Assembly: GCA_001725415.1 (NCBI GenBank)
Contig: MEGH01000052.1
Location: forward strand, 1 to 44,266
Source: Pseudonocardia sp. SCN 73-27
GTDB lineage: Bacteria > Actinomycetota > Actinomycetes > Mycobacteriales > Pseudonocardiaceae
Reading direction: 5' to 3'
DNA: 44,266 nucleotides
Of the stretch, positions 1-10,359 are shown one piece after another. Under the pieces are notes generated by a model. It saw only the letters and a list, made by a program, of their open reading frames with translations, was not told the DNA's origin and ran no database searches. How positions within the stretch are numbered: position 1 is the stretch's first letter; each line of letters starts with the position of its first letter. The translations under genes were made by a program, and so were the position numbers.

Positions 1-568
1 GGAACGGCTGGCCGACGGACTTCTTGTACGCGTACGCCGCGATGGTGAAGACCTTGGCCATGAGACGGACCGTCGAGAGCTCGACGGCGTCGTCGTCGAA
101 GGGGTCGAGGCTGTCCTGGTAGAAGGTGGACAGCGCGCTGACCGCGCTCGACAGGACCGGCATCGGGTGGGCGTCCCGGGGGAAGCCGTCGAAGAAGCCC
201 TTGAGGTCCTCGTGCAGCAGGGTGTGCCTGCTGATGTTGCTGGTGAACGAGTCGAGCTGCGCCTGCGTGGGCAGCTCGCCGTAGATGAGCAGATAGCTGA
301 CCTCGAGGAAGCTGGACCGTTCGGCCAGCTGCTCGATCGGGATGCCCCGGTACCGGAGGATCCCTGCGTCGCCGTCGATGTAGGTGATCGCGGACGCACA
401 CGCAGCGGTGCTGTTGAACCCCGGATCGAACGTGGTCAGGCCGGTCTTGCCGAGCAGTTTGCTGACGTCGACCGCAGCCGCGCCCTCGGTCGCGGAGTGG
501 ACCGGCATCTCGAAGTCGCCGCCTGGGTAGTTCAGGACAGCGCTGTCGCCGGCGGACTCGGTTGCCAT
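1..568 (-). CDS. gltA: Citrate synthase, N-terminal 189 residues (gene cut by window edge)
   Basis: Condenses oxaloacetate and acetyl-CoA to citrate, the entry step of the TCA cycle, in the cytosol. The visible N-terminus carries the classic type II hallmarks: FDPGFNSTAACASAITYIDG near residues 47-66, GILRYRGIPIEQLAE at 69-83, and later the IYGELPT and HPMPVLSSAVSALS stretches. The catalytic His and Asp residues lie in the missing C-terminal part beyond base 1. The ATG at 568 is preceded by GGGAACCTCC, a fair ribosome-binding site. A TTGACA hexamer on the minus strand at 607-612 could be part of its promoter, but no convincing -10 follows. A second, shorter citrate synthase (citA) sits 2.6 kb away on the other strand, a pairing also found in mycobacteria (gltA2 and citA). 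Family identity is secure; the symbol follows the longer TCA-cycle paralogue. Confidence 0.95.
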   Translation of the reverse strand, partial: MATESAGDSAVLNYPGGDFEMPVHSATEGAAAVDVSKLLGKTGLTTFDPGFNSTAACASAITYIDGDAGILRYRGIPIEQLAERSSFLEVSYLLIYGELPTQAQLDSFTSNISRHTLLHEDLKGFFDGFPRDAHPMPVLSSAVSALSTFYQDSLDPFDDDAVELSTVRLMAKVFTIAAYAYKKSVGQPF

Positions 569-673
569 GTGGAGGTTCCCTCTCACACTCGTGGATAACT
601 GTGATGTGTCAACCCACTCGCAACGCTAGACCGCCCGAGCGGATCCGCAGCGCCCGAGTGAGGTGGACGTACG

Positions 674-2107
674 TCACTCCACGCGCTCGACCGGCCCCCG
701 GTAGCGCCAGAACTCGGGGAAACGGGCGACGACGACCACGACACCGACGATCACCGCGAGGCCTCCGATGGTGGCGGCGAGACCGGGTCCGACGGCCGCT
801 GCGGCGGACCCGTGCCACAGGTCGGCAAGCCGCGGCCCGCCCGCGACGACGACGATGAACACACCCTGCATGCGGCCGCGCATCTCGTCGGTGGCGACGG
901 TCTGCAGCATCGAGGACCGGTAGACGGAGCTGATGAGGTCGCCACCGCCGGCGATCGCGAGGAACAGGACGGCGAGCCATAGCGAGCCGGTGAGCCCGAA
1001 CAGGGCGACGCCGATCCCCCAGACCCCGACGGCCACCGCGACGGCGACGCCCTGGCGTCGGATGCGTTGCAGCCAGCCGGAGAAGAGGCCGGCGACGACC
1101 ATGCCGACGGGGATGGCGGCGAACAGCAGGCCGAGCGCGACGCCGCCGCCGGGTGGGTCGCCGAAGGTCTTCTCCGCCATCTCGGGGAACACGGCGCGGG
1201 GCATGCCGAACCCCATGGCGACGACGTCGACGAGGAACGAGACGAGCAGGATCTTCTGGGTGGCGGTGTAGCGAAAGCCGTCGAGGACGTCGCGGATGCC
1301 GGCGCGGCGGCGGGCGCCGGACTCGGGCGGGACGGGCGGCAGCCGCCAGGTCGCCCAGAGGGTTGCGAGCAGGGCGCACGCGTCGATCAGGTAGAGCGTC
1401 GAGAGCCCGACGACGGGGATGAGGACGCCGGCCAGCAGCGGTCCGGCGACGGCGCCGAGCTGGAAGACCGTCATGTTGAGCGCGTTGGCGGCCGGCAGCT
1501 GTTCGGCGGGCAGCAGCCGCGGGATGACAGCGTTGCGGGTGGGCTGGTTCATCGCGAGCATCGCCGACTGCACCGCGAACAGCGACAGCACGACCCACAC
1601 GTTGCCGACGCCCGTCGCCGACGTGACCCACAGCGCGAGGGAGGTCGTCGCGATCCCGGCGCCGGTGAGCATCAGCAGGATGCGGCGGTCCATGACGTCG
1701 GCGATCGCGCCGCCCCACAGGCCGAACACGACGAGCGGGACGAGGCCGAAGAGGCCGGTCAGGCCGACGTAGGCCGAGGAGCCGGTGAGCGTGTAGATCT
1801 GCGTCGGCACGGCGACGACGGACAGCTGCGCGCCGATCACGGTGACGACGCCCGCCGCCCACAGCCGCCGGTAGGACGGCGTGCGCAGCGGGGTGGTGTC
1901 GGCGAGGGCGCCGCGGATCGCGGAGCCGATCCGGCGCGTGGGGCCGCCGGGGCCTCTGCGGAGCCGGTCTGTGGGCGCGCCCGTGGGGTCGGTGTGCAGC
2001 CGGTCGGTCGGTCCCGAGCCGTCGCCGCCCGGTCGGCGCAGGTCGTGGGTGACGGGGTCTCGCGGACCGTCGGGTCTGCGGGGTTCCTCGGGGCCGGGCA
2101 CGATCAC
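674..2107 (-). CDS. MFS exporter, EntS/MFS_3 type
   Basis: A major facilitator superfamily exporter of about 477 residues. The first ~80 residues are hydrophilic and Pro/Arg-rich with a repeated TDRL motif. Twelve membrane segments follow, beginning at RLWAAGVVTVIGAQ, with the loop 2-3 signature GGAIADVMDRR. That pattern fits the drug or siderophore efflux branch (MFS_3, EntS/MdtH-like). Substrate cannot be read from sequence. I chose GTG at 2107 because a CAGGCT hexamer lies 6 nt upstream, a leaderless promoter layout. The frame is open further upstream to 2578, but that stretch overlaps pdxH on the same strand and is not protein-like. GTG at 2101 is the alternative start. The gene lies between pdxH and gltA, all on the minus strand, with 105 bp before gltA. 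Confidence 0.88.
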   Translation of the reverse strand: MIVPGPEEPRRPDGPRDPVTHDLRRPGGDGSGPTDRLHTDPTGAPTDRLRRGPGGPTRRIGSAIRGALADTTPLRTPSYRRLWAAGVVTVIGAQLSVVAVPTQIYTLTGSSAYVGLTGLFGLVPLVVFGLWGGAIADVMDRRILLMLTGAGIATTSLALWVTSATGVGNVWVVLSLFAVQSAMLAMNQPTRNAVIPRLLPAEQLPAANALNMTVFQLGAVAGPLLAGVLIPVVGLSTLYLIDACALLATLWATWRLPPVPPESGARRRAGIRDVLDGFRYTATQKILLVSFLVDVVAMGFGMPRAVFPEMAEKTFGDPPGGGVALGLLFAAIPVGMVVAGLFSGWLQRIRRQGVAVAVAVGVWGIGVALFGLTGSLWLAVLFLAIAGGGDLISSVYRSSMLQTVATDEMRGRMQGVFIVVVAGGPRLADLWHGSAAAAVGPGLAATIGGLAVIVGVVVVVARFPEFWRYRGPVERVE

Positions 2108-2249
2108 CGTCCCAGCCTGACACGCCCGCTCGACAGCGGCCGGAGAGTTGGTGCGGTGCAACCAGTCATCGGGGTACGGACCACGCGCCGACGACAACGA
2201 CGCGTCCGGGTTGAGACGGATGTCACCGGTGTCCCGCCCCGGGACGGTG

Positions 2250-2915
2250 TCAGGGCGCGAGCCGCCGGACCCGCCACGAGCGGTCGTCGCCGTCGCGTTC
2301 GAACCGCAGCCGGTCGTGCATCCGGTCGCGGCGGCCCTGCCAGAACTCCACCTGGTCGGGGACGATCCGCCAGCCGCCCCAGTGCGGCGGCCGCGGCACG
2401 GGCTCGCTCTCGGAGAAGCGGCGTTCGGTGGCGACGCGGGCGTCCTCCAGCGCGAGCCGCCCGCTGACGACGGTCGACTGCGCCGACGCCCAGCCGCCGA
2501 TCTGCGCGCCACGCGGGCGGCTCGCCCAGTAGGCGTCGGACTCGGCGGGGTCGACCTCCTCGACGTCCCCGCGGACATGGACCTGCCGATGCATCGCGTA
2601 GAGCGGGAAGGTCGCGCACGCCGCGCGGGACAGCCGCATGTCGTGGCTCTTCGCCGACGTCAGGTTGGTGTAGAGGACGACACCGCGCGCGTCGATCCCC
2701 TTGCACAGCACGGTCCGCGACGCCGGTCGCCCGTGCTCGTCGACGGTGGCGAGGACCATCGCGTTGGGCTCGGCGAGGCCCTCCTGCAGCGCGGCCGCGA
2801 GCCAGCCGACGAGCTGCTCGTGCCACGTCGGCGCCAGGTCCGCCACGTCGAAGCCCGCGGTGTCGTAGTCCACGCGGAGCGCCGCGAGCAGCCCCGAAGC
2901 GGTCGGATCGGACAT
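2250..2915 (-). CDS. pdxH: Pyridoxamine 5'-phosphate oxidase
   Basis: FMN-dependent oxidase that converts pyridoxine or pyridoxamine 5'-phosphate to pyridoxal 5'-phosphate, the last step of vitamin B6 synthesis and salvage. At 221 residues it has family length. The FMN-binding RTVLCKGIDARGVVLYTN lies at residues 67-84, QIGGWASAQS at 138-147, and the C-terminal dimerisation and substrate motif RRDRMHDRLRF at 195-205, ending in the diagnostic RRLAP. ATG at 2915 has a clear GGAGGC ribosome-binding site. It is divergent from citA with 264 bp between start codons. Its product PLP is the cofactor of SerC encoded 4 kb away. Confidence 0.96.
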   Translation of the reverse strand: MSDPTASGLLAALRVDYDTAGFDVADLAPTWHEQLVGWLAAALQEGLAEPNAMVLATVDEHGRPASRTVLCKGIDARGVVLYTNLTSAKSHDMRLSRAACATFPLYAMHRQVHVRGDVEEVDPAESDAYWASRPRGAQIGGWASAQSTVVSGRLALEDARVATERRFSESEPVPRPPHWGGWRIVPDQVEFWQGRRDRMHDRLRFERDGDDRSWRVRRLAP

Positions 2916-3179
2916 CGTGCCTCCGCCGACGACACAGGTCGTCGCAGGTCAGACCCTGGAGGGGGCCATTTCGGTGATCGAGGCCACCCAGGTCCCAGGT
3001 TGCCTGTCCGCACTGCTCAGGGGCAGTGTGACGCAACCACGGTATCCATCGGACCCGGGCCGTGGGAGGCAGACGCGTCCGGAACACCTGACCGGTCGCG
3101 CCCGCGGACCGCACGACCGCGCCACCCGGCGCCGGTGGAGATCCGCGTCTCGCCGAGGGACGACTTTCGAGGAGGACGC

Positions 3180-4352
3180 GTGGCGACTGCGGCCACCGTG
3201 CCGGCAGGACCGGCCCCTACGGACGGATCCGACGTACCCCCGCCCCCACCCGGCTTCAAGTCCGGCCTGGAAGGCCACGTCGCGTTCCGCACCCAGATCG
3301 CGGAACCCGACAAGGACGGTGGGTCGCTGCGGTTCCGCGGCGTCGACATCGAGGACCTGGTCGGCAGAGTGACGTTCGGCAACGTGTGGGCGCTGCTCGT
3401 CGACGGCCGGTTCGGTGAGGGCCTGCCGCCCGCGGAGCCGTTCCCGATCCCGGTGCACACCGGCGACGTGCGTGTCGACGTCCAGGCCGCGCTGGCCATG
3501 CTGGCGCCGTACTGGGGCTACCGGCCGCTGCTCGACATCGACGACTCCGAGGCCCGCGACCAGCTGGCCCGCGCGTCGGTGATGGCGCTGTCGTACGTGG
3601 CCCAGTCGGCCCGCGGCATCGGCGTGCCTGCGGTCCCGCAGAGCCGGGTCGATGAGGCGTCGACGATCACCGAGCGCTTCATGGTCCGCTGGCGCGGCGA
3701 GCCCGATCCCGCGCACGTCAAGGCCGTCGACGCCTACTGGGTGTCGGCCGCCGAGCACGGCATGAACGCCTCCACGTTCACCGCGCGCGTCATCGCCTCC
3801 ACGGGTGCCGACGTCGCAGCGTCGCTGTCGGGCGCCATCGGTGCGATGTCGGGCCCGCTGCACGGCGGCGCCCCGGCACGCGTGCTGCCGATGATCGAGG
3901 AGGTCGAGCGCACCGGCGACCCGGAGGCGCTGGTCAAGGGCATCCTCGACCGCAAGGAGCGCCTGATGGGCTTCGGACACCGGGTGTACCGGGCCGAGGA
4001 CCCGCGGGCCCGCGTGCTGCGCCGCACCTGCCGGGAGCTCGGCGCGGCGCGCTACGAGGCCGCCGCGAGCCTGGAGCAGGCCGCGCTGTCGATCCTGCGC
4101 GAGCGTCGCCCCGACCACCCGATCGAGACGAACGTCGAGTTCTGGGCGGCCGTGATCCTGGACTTCGCGCAGGTGCCGCCGCACATGATGCCCGCGATGT
4201 TCACCAGCGCCCGGACCGCGGGCTGGTCGGCGCACATCCTCGAGCAGAAGCGCGAGGGCAAGCTGGTCCGCCCATCGGCCCAGTACATCGGCCCGGGCCC
4301 GCGCCGTCCCGAGGACGTCGAGGGCTGGGACCGGATCGGCAAGCAGGTCTGA
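3180..4352 (+). CDS. citA: Citrate synthase 2 (CitA type)
   Basis: Second citrate synthase, 390 residues, with the shorter architecture typical of actinobacterial CitA. Substrate-binding and active-site motifs are visible: AEHGMNASTF (His193), GPLHGGAP (His228) and GFGHRVYRAEDPRA (His267, Asp274). The third catalytic position, an Asp in the E. coli enzyme (NVDF context), is Glu320 here (NVEFWAAVILDF). I recall Glu at this place in mycobacterial CitA too, but cannot verify it. GTG at 3180 is chosen because AGGAGGAC sits 3-10 nt upstream. The frame extends back to 2148, but that part runs antisense through pdxH. It converges on the downstream MFS gene with only 17 bp between stops. Confidence 0.94.
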   Translation: MATAATVPAGPAPTDGSDVPPPPPGFKSGLEGHVAFRTQIAEPDKDGGSLRFRGVDIEDLVGRVTFGNVWALLVDGRFGEGLPPAEPFPIPVHTGDVRVDVQAALAMLAPYWGYRPLLDIDDSEARDQLARASVMALSYVAQSARGIGVPAVPQSRVDEASTITERFMVRWRGEPDPAHVKAVDAYWVSAAEHGMNASTFTARVIASTGADVAASLSGAIGAMSGPLHGGAPARVLPMIEEVERTGDPEALVKGILDRKERLMGFGHRVYRAEDPRARVLRRTCRELGAARYEAAASLEQAALSILRERRPDHPIETNVEFWAAVILDFAQVPPHMMPAMFTSARTAGWSAHILEQKREGKLVRPSAQYIGPGPRRPEDVEGWDRIGKQV

Positions 4353-4369
4353 GCCTGCTCCCGCACTGA

Positions 4370-5725
4370 TCAGCCGGTCGTCGCCGCGGGTCCACCCTGT
4401 GGCGGCGTACCGGCCGGATCCGTGCCGCGGCGTGCCGTCCTGATCGAGATCGACATGATCGCGGCCAGCACGCACAGCACCGCGCCGCCGTACCAGGCGA
4501 GGTCGTAGCTGCCGAGCGCGTCGCGGATCAGCCCGGCGAGCAGCGCCGCGAAGGCCGCGCCGACCTGGTGGGCGGCGAAGATCCAGCCGAAGACGACGGG
4601 CGCCTTCGCGCCGAACACCTGTCGGGTGAGGGCGAGCGTCGGCGGGACCGTCGCGACCCAGTCCAGGCCGTAGAAGATGACGAACGCGAGCATGCTGGCC
4701 TGCAGGTCCGTCCCGAACAGCGGCGGCAGCACGGCGAGTGAGACGCCGCGGCCCGCGTAGTAGACGCCCAGCAGCACGCGGGCGTCGACCCGGTCGGTGA
4801 GCCAGCCCGAGCACACGGTGCCGACGAGGTCGAACACCCCGACCAGCGCGAGCAGCCCGGCGGCGGTCGTCGCGGGCATGCCGTGGTCGTGGGCAGCGGG
4901 CACGAAGTGCGACTGCACCAGCCCCGCGGTCGTCGCGCCGCAGATGAAGAACCCGCCGATGAGCAGCCAGAACGTCGGGACGCGGGCGGCGGTGCGCAGT
5001 GCGTCGACGGCGATCCGGGCGGCGCCGGAGCGCAGCGGGTCGGTGACGTCGGCGGGGGTGCCGCCGTAGGGCAGGACGTCGACGTCCGACGGCCGGTCCC
5101 GCATCAGCAGCAGCACCAGCGGGACGACGCCGAGCGCGACCAGCGACGTCGTGAGCGCGGCGGGCCGCCAGCCCGACGACGTCGCGATCCACGCGATGAG
5201 CGGCAGGAACACCAGCTGACCGGCGGCGCTGGCCGCGGTGAGCAGCCCCGACACGAGTCCGCGGCGGGCGACGAACCAGCGGCCGACGACCGTCGCCACC
5301 AGCGCCATCGCCATCGACCCGGTGCCGAGCCCGACGACGACGCCCCACAGCAGGATCAGCTGCCACGGTGCCGTCATGAACACGGTCAGGCCGCTGCCGA
5401 TCGCGACGAGCAGCAGTGCGAACGCCACGACCCGGCGAATGCCGAAGCGCTCCATCAGCGCCGCTGCGAACGGCGCGGTCAGCCCGAACAGGGCGAGGTT
5501 CACCGACAGCGCGGCCGAGACGGTGCCGACGGTCCAGCCGAACTCCTGGTGCAGCGGCTCGATGAGCACGCTCGGCGTCGAGCGGAACGCGGCGGCTCCG
5601 AGCAGCGCCAGGAACGTCACGGCTGCGACGCCCCACGCGGGGTGGATGCGGTGGCGGTGCGGGTCCCGCCGGGCAGGTGGCGCTGTGGGGTCCGGGGTGC
5701 CGACCTCGGGGACGGTGTCACTCAC
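4370..5725 (-). CDS. MFS transporter, monocarboxylate/oxalate-formate antiporter-like
   Basis: A 451-residue twelve-helix MFS protein with a hydrophilic N-terminus rich in Pro and Arg up to about residue 30. Helix 1 reads GVAAVTFLALLGAAAFRSTP. The following QEFGWTVGTVSAALSVNL and the loop MERFGIRR resemble the oxalate/formate antiporter and MCT-like group, carriers of small organic acids; this is a family inference and the substrate is unknown. It is divergent from the GlxA-type regulator with 71 bp between start codons, so that regulator is the likely controller. ATG at 5725 is the natural start. It converges on citA. Confidence 0.9.
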   Translation of the reverse strand: MSDTVPEVGTPDPTAPPARRDPHRHRIHPAWGVAAVTFLALLGAAAFRSTPSVLIEPLHQEFGWTVGTVSAALSVNLALFGLTAPFAAALMERFGIRRVVAFALLLVAIGSGLTVFMTAPWQLILLWGVVVGLGTGSMAMALVATVVGRWFVARRGLVSGLLTAASAAGQLVFLPLIAWIATSSGWRPAALTTSLVALGVVPLVLLLMRDRPSDVDVLPYGGTPADVTDPLRSGAARIAVDALRTAARVPTFWLLIGGFFICGATTAGLVQSHFVPAAHDHGMPATTAAGLLALVGVFDLVGTVCSGWLTDRVDARVLLGVYYAGRGVSLAVLPPLFGTDLQASMLAFVIFYGLDWVATVPPTLALTRQVFGAKAPVVFGWIFAAHQVGAAFAALLAGLIRDALGSYDLAWYGGAVLCVLAAIMSISIRTARRGTDPAGTPPQGGPAATTG

Positions 5726-5796
5726 GTCGGACAGCCTGCGGTTCGCGACGACCGAACGCCAGTGGCCGAACAGCCAACATGTGAAAGAATCCGGCC

Positions 5797-7978
<2,182 letters not shown>

Positions 7979-7998
7979 TCCTGCACGGACCCTCGAAC

Positions 7999-8031
7999 CG
8001 ATGCCGGGCACCCCACGGGTGTCCGGCATCG
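7999..8031 (+). terminator. Hairpin terminator after serC
   Basis: Arms CGATGCCGGGCACCC (7999-8013) and GGGTGTCCGGCATCG (8017-8031) form a 15-bp stem with one G-T pair and a 3-nt loop, 20 nt past the serC stop. No U-tract follows, as is common in high-GC actinomycetes. The outer arm is shared with the cspA terminator at 35279-35312. Confidence 0.75.
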
Positions 8032-8299
8032 TCGTGTCCGGACTCGTCGGATGGGATCGCCGAGCGGTACCCCTTTTCGATATGACTCTGTGTAGTCACA
8101 CCTGTAACTCCAGCCCCAGCTTTACCAAACGGTCACGGCATGACACGCTGATCACGAACCCCGCGGGGAGAACGGCGCATCGTGGCAGGAACCGGTGTCC
8201 ACCTGGGAGATTTCCGGCCCGGCGCGCCTCCACGGCGGGTTGCGATTCGGCAACTACCGTCACCCGGACGGGGAGAACGGAGAACGGGGGAGGCCGCCG
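8032..8299 (+). promoter_or_regulatory. Intergenic region carrying the sepH promoter
   Basis: No protein-like frame of its own. It holds a locally AT-richer stretch, with TATGAC at 8081-8086 as a possible -10 and an interrupted palindrome GTGTagtcACAC at 8090-8101 just after it. That palindrome could be a regulator site. The sepH frame is open back to 8195, but homology starts at 8300. Confidence 0.35.
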
Positions 8300-9619
8300 A
8301 TGCGGGCGTTGCGGGTCGTCGGGATCACCGAGGACGGTGGGGTCGTCCTCGAGGACCCCGGTCGCTCCGAACGGTTCACCGTGCCCGCCGACGAGCAGTT
8401 GCGCGCTGCCGCCCGGGGCGACCTGACCCGGCTCGGCCAGATCGCGATCGAGTTGGAGAGCCAGTTGCGACCACGCGAGATCCAGGCCCGAATCCGCGCC
8501 GGAGCGTCCGTGGAGCAGGTCGCCGCGGCGGCCGGGGTTCCGCTGCAGAAGATCGAACGCTTCGCCTACCCGGTCCTGCTGGAGAGATCGCGAACAGCGG
8601 AAATGGCGCAGGGCGCGCACCCGCTGCGCGCCGACGGCCCCGACGTGCGGACCCTCGGCGAGACCGTCGCGCACACCTTCGGCCTGCGCGGCCAGGAGTA
8701 CCTCGAGGCCGAGTGGGACTCGTGGCGCGGTGAGGACGGCCGCTGGATCATCGCGTTGAGCTGGCGCGCCGGCCGGTCCGACAACAGCGCCCACTGGACC
8801 TTCCAGCCCGGTGCCCACGGCGGCACCGTCACCGCACTCGACGAGCACGCCAGCGACCTCGTCGAAGGCCTGCCGATGCGGCCGCTGCGGACCGTCGGGC
8901 CCGTCATCGAGCTGGGCGGGCGTCCCGAGGAGGAGCCCGAGGCCCCCGAGCCGGTCGAGCCTGCCGTCGTCCGCGCCGCCGTCGGGGCGCCGCTGCGTGA
9001 GCGGCCCATGCCCGTCGCGCCCGAGCCCCGGCACGACCCGCGGCCGAGCCGTCCCGCCACTCCCGAGCCCCGTCGCTCGGCCGAGGCCACGCCCGTGCGG
9101 CCGGCCCCGGCCGCGCCCGAGCGCCCCGTCGCCGAGGAGCCCGTCGAGCCGGTGGCTCCGGCCGCCGAGCGTCCCACCGCGTCCCGGCCCGAGTTGCCCG
9201 CCGAGCGTCCCGGCACTCCTGCGGCGGCGGCGCGCGCCGTCGAGAAGCCGGTCGAGAAGCCGGTCCGCGAGGAAGCCGCGCCGGTCGAGGAGCCGGTTGT
9301 CGCCGAGGCCGCCGTCCCCGAGGGCCCTGCGGCCGAGGCTCCTGCGGTCGGGGAGAAGGCGGTCGAGGAGAAGGCGGCCGAGCCGGTCGCGTCCGACGAC
9401 TCCGAGGTGGACGTCGACGAGACGACTGCGGCGGAGGCCGACTCCACCGACGACGCGGTAGCCGAATCCGAGACCGACACCGAGACCGACACCGAGGCCG
9501 AAGCCGAGGCCGAGGCGGCTCGTCCTGCCGCGGCCCGGCCGTCGCGCCGGACGAAGAAGGGCAAGCCGGTCATGCCGTCGTGGGACGAGGTCCTGCTCGG
9601 CGTGCGCGGCCAGCGCTGA
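8300..9619 (+). CDS. sepH: Cell division protein SepH
   Basis: Actinobacterial FtsZ-binding protein that helps Z-ring assembly. The 439-residue protein has the family layout: an N-terminal DUF3071 domain starting MRALRVVGITEDGGVVLED, with the helix-turn-helix-like segment IQARIRAGASVEQVAAAAGV (residues 61-80) that matches Streptomyces SepH closely. A long low-complexity linker rich in Pro, Ala and Glu (about 215-415, with ETDTETDTEAEAEAEA runs) follows. The conserved C-terminal tail is KKGKPVMPSWDEVLLGVRGQ. ATG at 8300 is preferred over the longer frame because it has GGGGGAGG upstream and gives the conserved N-terminus. Its position between serC and DUF2537 mirrors Rv0884c-Rv0883c-Rv0882. 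The gene ends in a bidirectional terminator. Confidence 0.95.
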   Translation: MRALRVVGITEDGGVVLEDPGRSERFTVPADEQLRAAARGDLTRLGQIAIELESQLRPREIQARIRAGASVEQVAAAAGVPLQKIERFAYPVLLERSRTAEMAQGAHPLRADGPDVRTLGETVAHTFGLRGQEYLEAEWDSWRGEDGRWIIALSWRAGRSDNSAHWTFQPGAHGGTVTALDEHASDLVEGLPMRPLRTVGPVIELGGRPEEEPEAPEPVEPAVVRAAVGAPLRERPMPVAPEPRHDPRPSRPATPEPRRSAEATPVRPAPAAPERPVAEEPVEPVAPAAERPTASRPELPAERPGTPAAAARAVEKPVEKPVREEAAPVEEPVVAEAAVPEGPAAEAPAVGEKAVEEKAAEPVASDDSEVDVDETTAAEADSTDDAVAESETDTETDTEAEAEAEAARPAAARPSRRTKKGKPVMPSWDEVLLGVRGQR

Positions 9620-9622
9620 CCT

Positions 9623-9664
9623 TCGCGAACCTGTCGGGGTCCTAGGGCCCCAACAGGTTCGCGA
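9623..9664. terminator. Bidirectional terminator between sepH and DUF2537 gene
   Basis: TCGCGAACCTGT (9623-9634) pairs perfectly with ACAGGTTCGCGA (9653-9664). The stem continues inward with GGGG/CCCC after one mismatch, leaving an 8-nt loop that contains the DUF2537 stop codon. The right arm therefore encodes the last residues of that protein (ANLLGP). It can serve both convergent genes. Confidence 0.85.
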
Positions 9665-10214
9665 GCAGGCACACCCAGGCGACGACGACACCCACCGCCA
9701 CGCCCAGTGCCACCCAGCGCCACAACGGGACCCGGCGCAGCAGCCACAGCGACGGCGCCAGCCCGGCGCCGATGAGGACGTTGGCCGGGATCCAGAGCAG
9801 CCCGAAGGCGGCGTCGACTGCCGTCGACAGCACGACCACGACCGTCGCCGCGAGCACCCCGAAGAACGCGGCGATCGGGAGGCCGGTCGCCCAGGGGACG
9901 GGCTCGGGCCGAGGGGCCGTGCGCCGGTCGGGGACGGGCGCGGGGCGGGCCGCGAGCCGGCCGCTGACGATCTCGACGCGCCCGGTGATCGGGTCGTGGA
10001 AGTCGACGGGCCGGCCCAGCGCCTCGGCGCAGCGTCCCGCGAGCTGGCGCCCTCGTCTGCTGACGAGCTCCTGCTCGTCGGGCTCGCGGGCGATGTCGGG
10101 CCGTGCGGCGACCTCGGCCCACTCGCGCAGCGCGACGACGAGGTCGGCCGGGAGCTCCGGATCGTCCGGGCGCCGCCCGCCGATCTCGACCTCTCCCCCG
10201 TCGGCCAACCGCAC
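9642..10214 (-). CDS. DUF2537 family membrane protein
   Basis: A 190-residue actinobacterial membrane protein of unknown function. Residues 1-95 are soluble and acidic/Arg-rich (VVALREWAEVA, DFHDPITGRVEIVSGRLA). Residues 107-187 form four membrane segments: ATGLPIAAFFGVLAATVVVV, TAVDAAFGLLWIPANVLIGA, APSLWLLRRV, and WVALGVAVGVVVAWVCLLA. Its place between sepH and the SpoU methylase is that of Rv0882. The start codon at 10214 is the first in frame; the soluble domain begins at once. No function is assigned to the family, as far as I know. Confidence 0.85.
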   Translation of the reverse strand: MRLADGGEVEIGGRRPDDPELPADLVVALREWAEVAARPDIAREPDEQELVSRRGRQLAGRCAEALGRPVDFHDPITGRVEIVSGRLAARPAPVPDRRTAPRPEPVPWATGLPIAAFFGVLAATVVVVLSTAVDAAFGLLWIPANVLIGAGLAPSLWLLRRVPLWRWVALGVAVGVVVAWVCLLANLLGP

Positions 10215-10306
10215 GTGATCAGCCTATGCGGCAACGCCCTCCGCGCGGCGGAGCGTCAGCCGGTCGGCGGCGTGTGCGCCGTCGCGGTGCTCGGCGCGCG
10301 ACCTGG

Positions 10307-10335
10307 TTGCTGTCCGCAGGGCGCCCGGACAGCAA
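10307..10335 (-). terminator. Terminator of the RNA methyltransferase gene
   Basis: TTGCTGTCCG (10307-10316) and CGGACAGCAA (10326-10335) form a perfect 10-bp stem with a 9-nt loop, 24 nt beyond the methylase stop on the minus strand. Confidence 0.7.
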
Positions 10336-10359
10336 TGAGGCTACGCGCGGGTTTCTCGC

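Noticed and set aside
587-600. DnaA box (TTATCCACG) upstream of gltA
   Set aside because: A single 8-of-9 match without a cluster, dnaA or dnaN; expected by chance.
2108-2578. Extended N-terminus of the first MFS exporter
   Set aside because: It overlaps pdxH on the same strand, is Ser/Arg-rich and has no homology-like features; a leaderless start at 2107 fits better.
2949-5636. 895-codon minus-strand frame over citA and the MFS gene
   Set aside because: Arg/Ala-rich shadow overlapping two well-identified genes.
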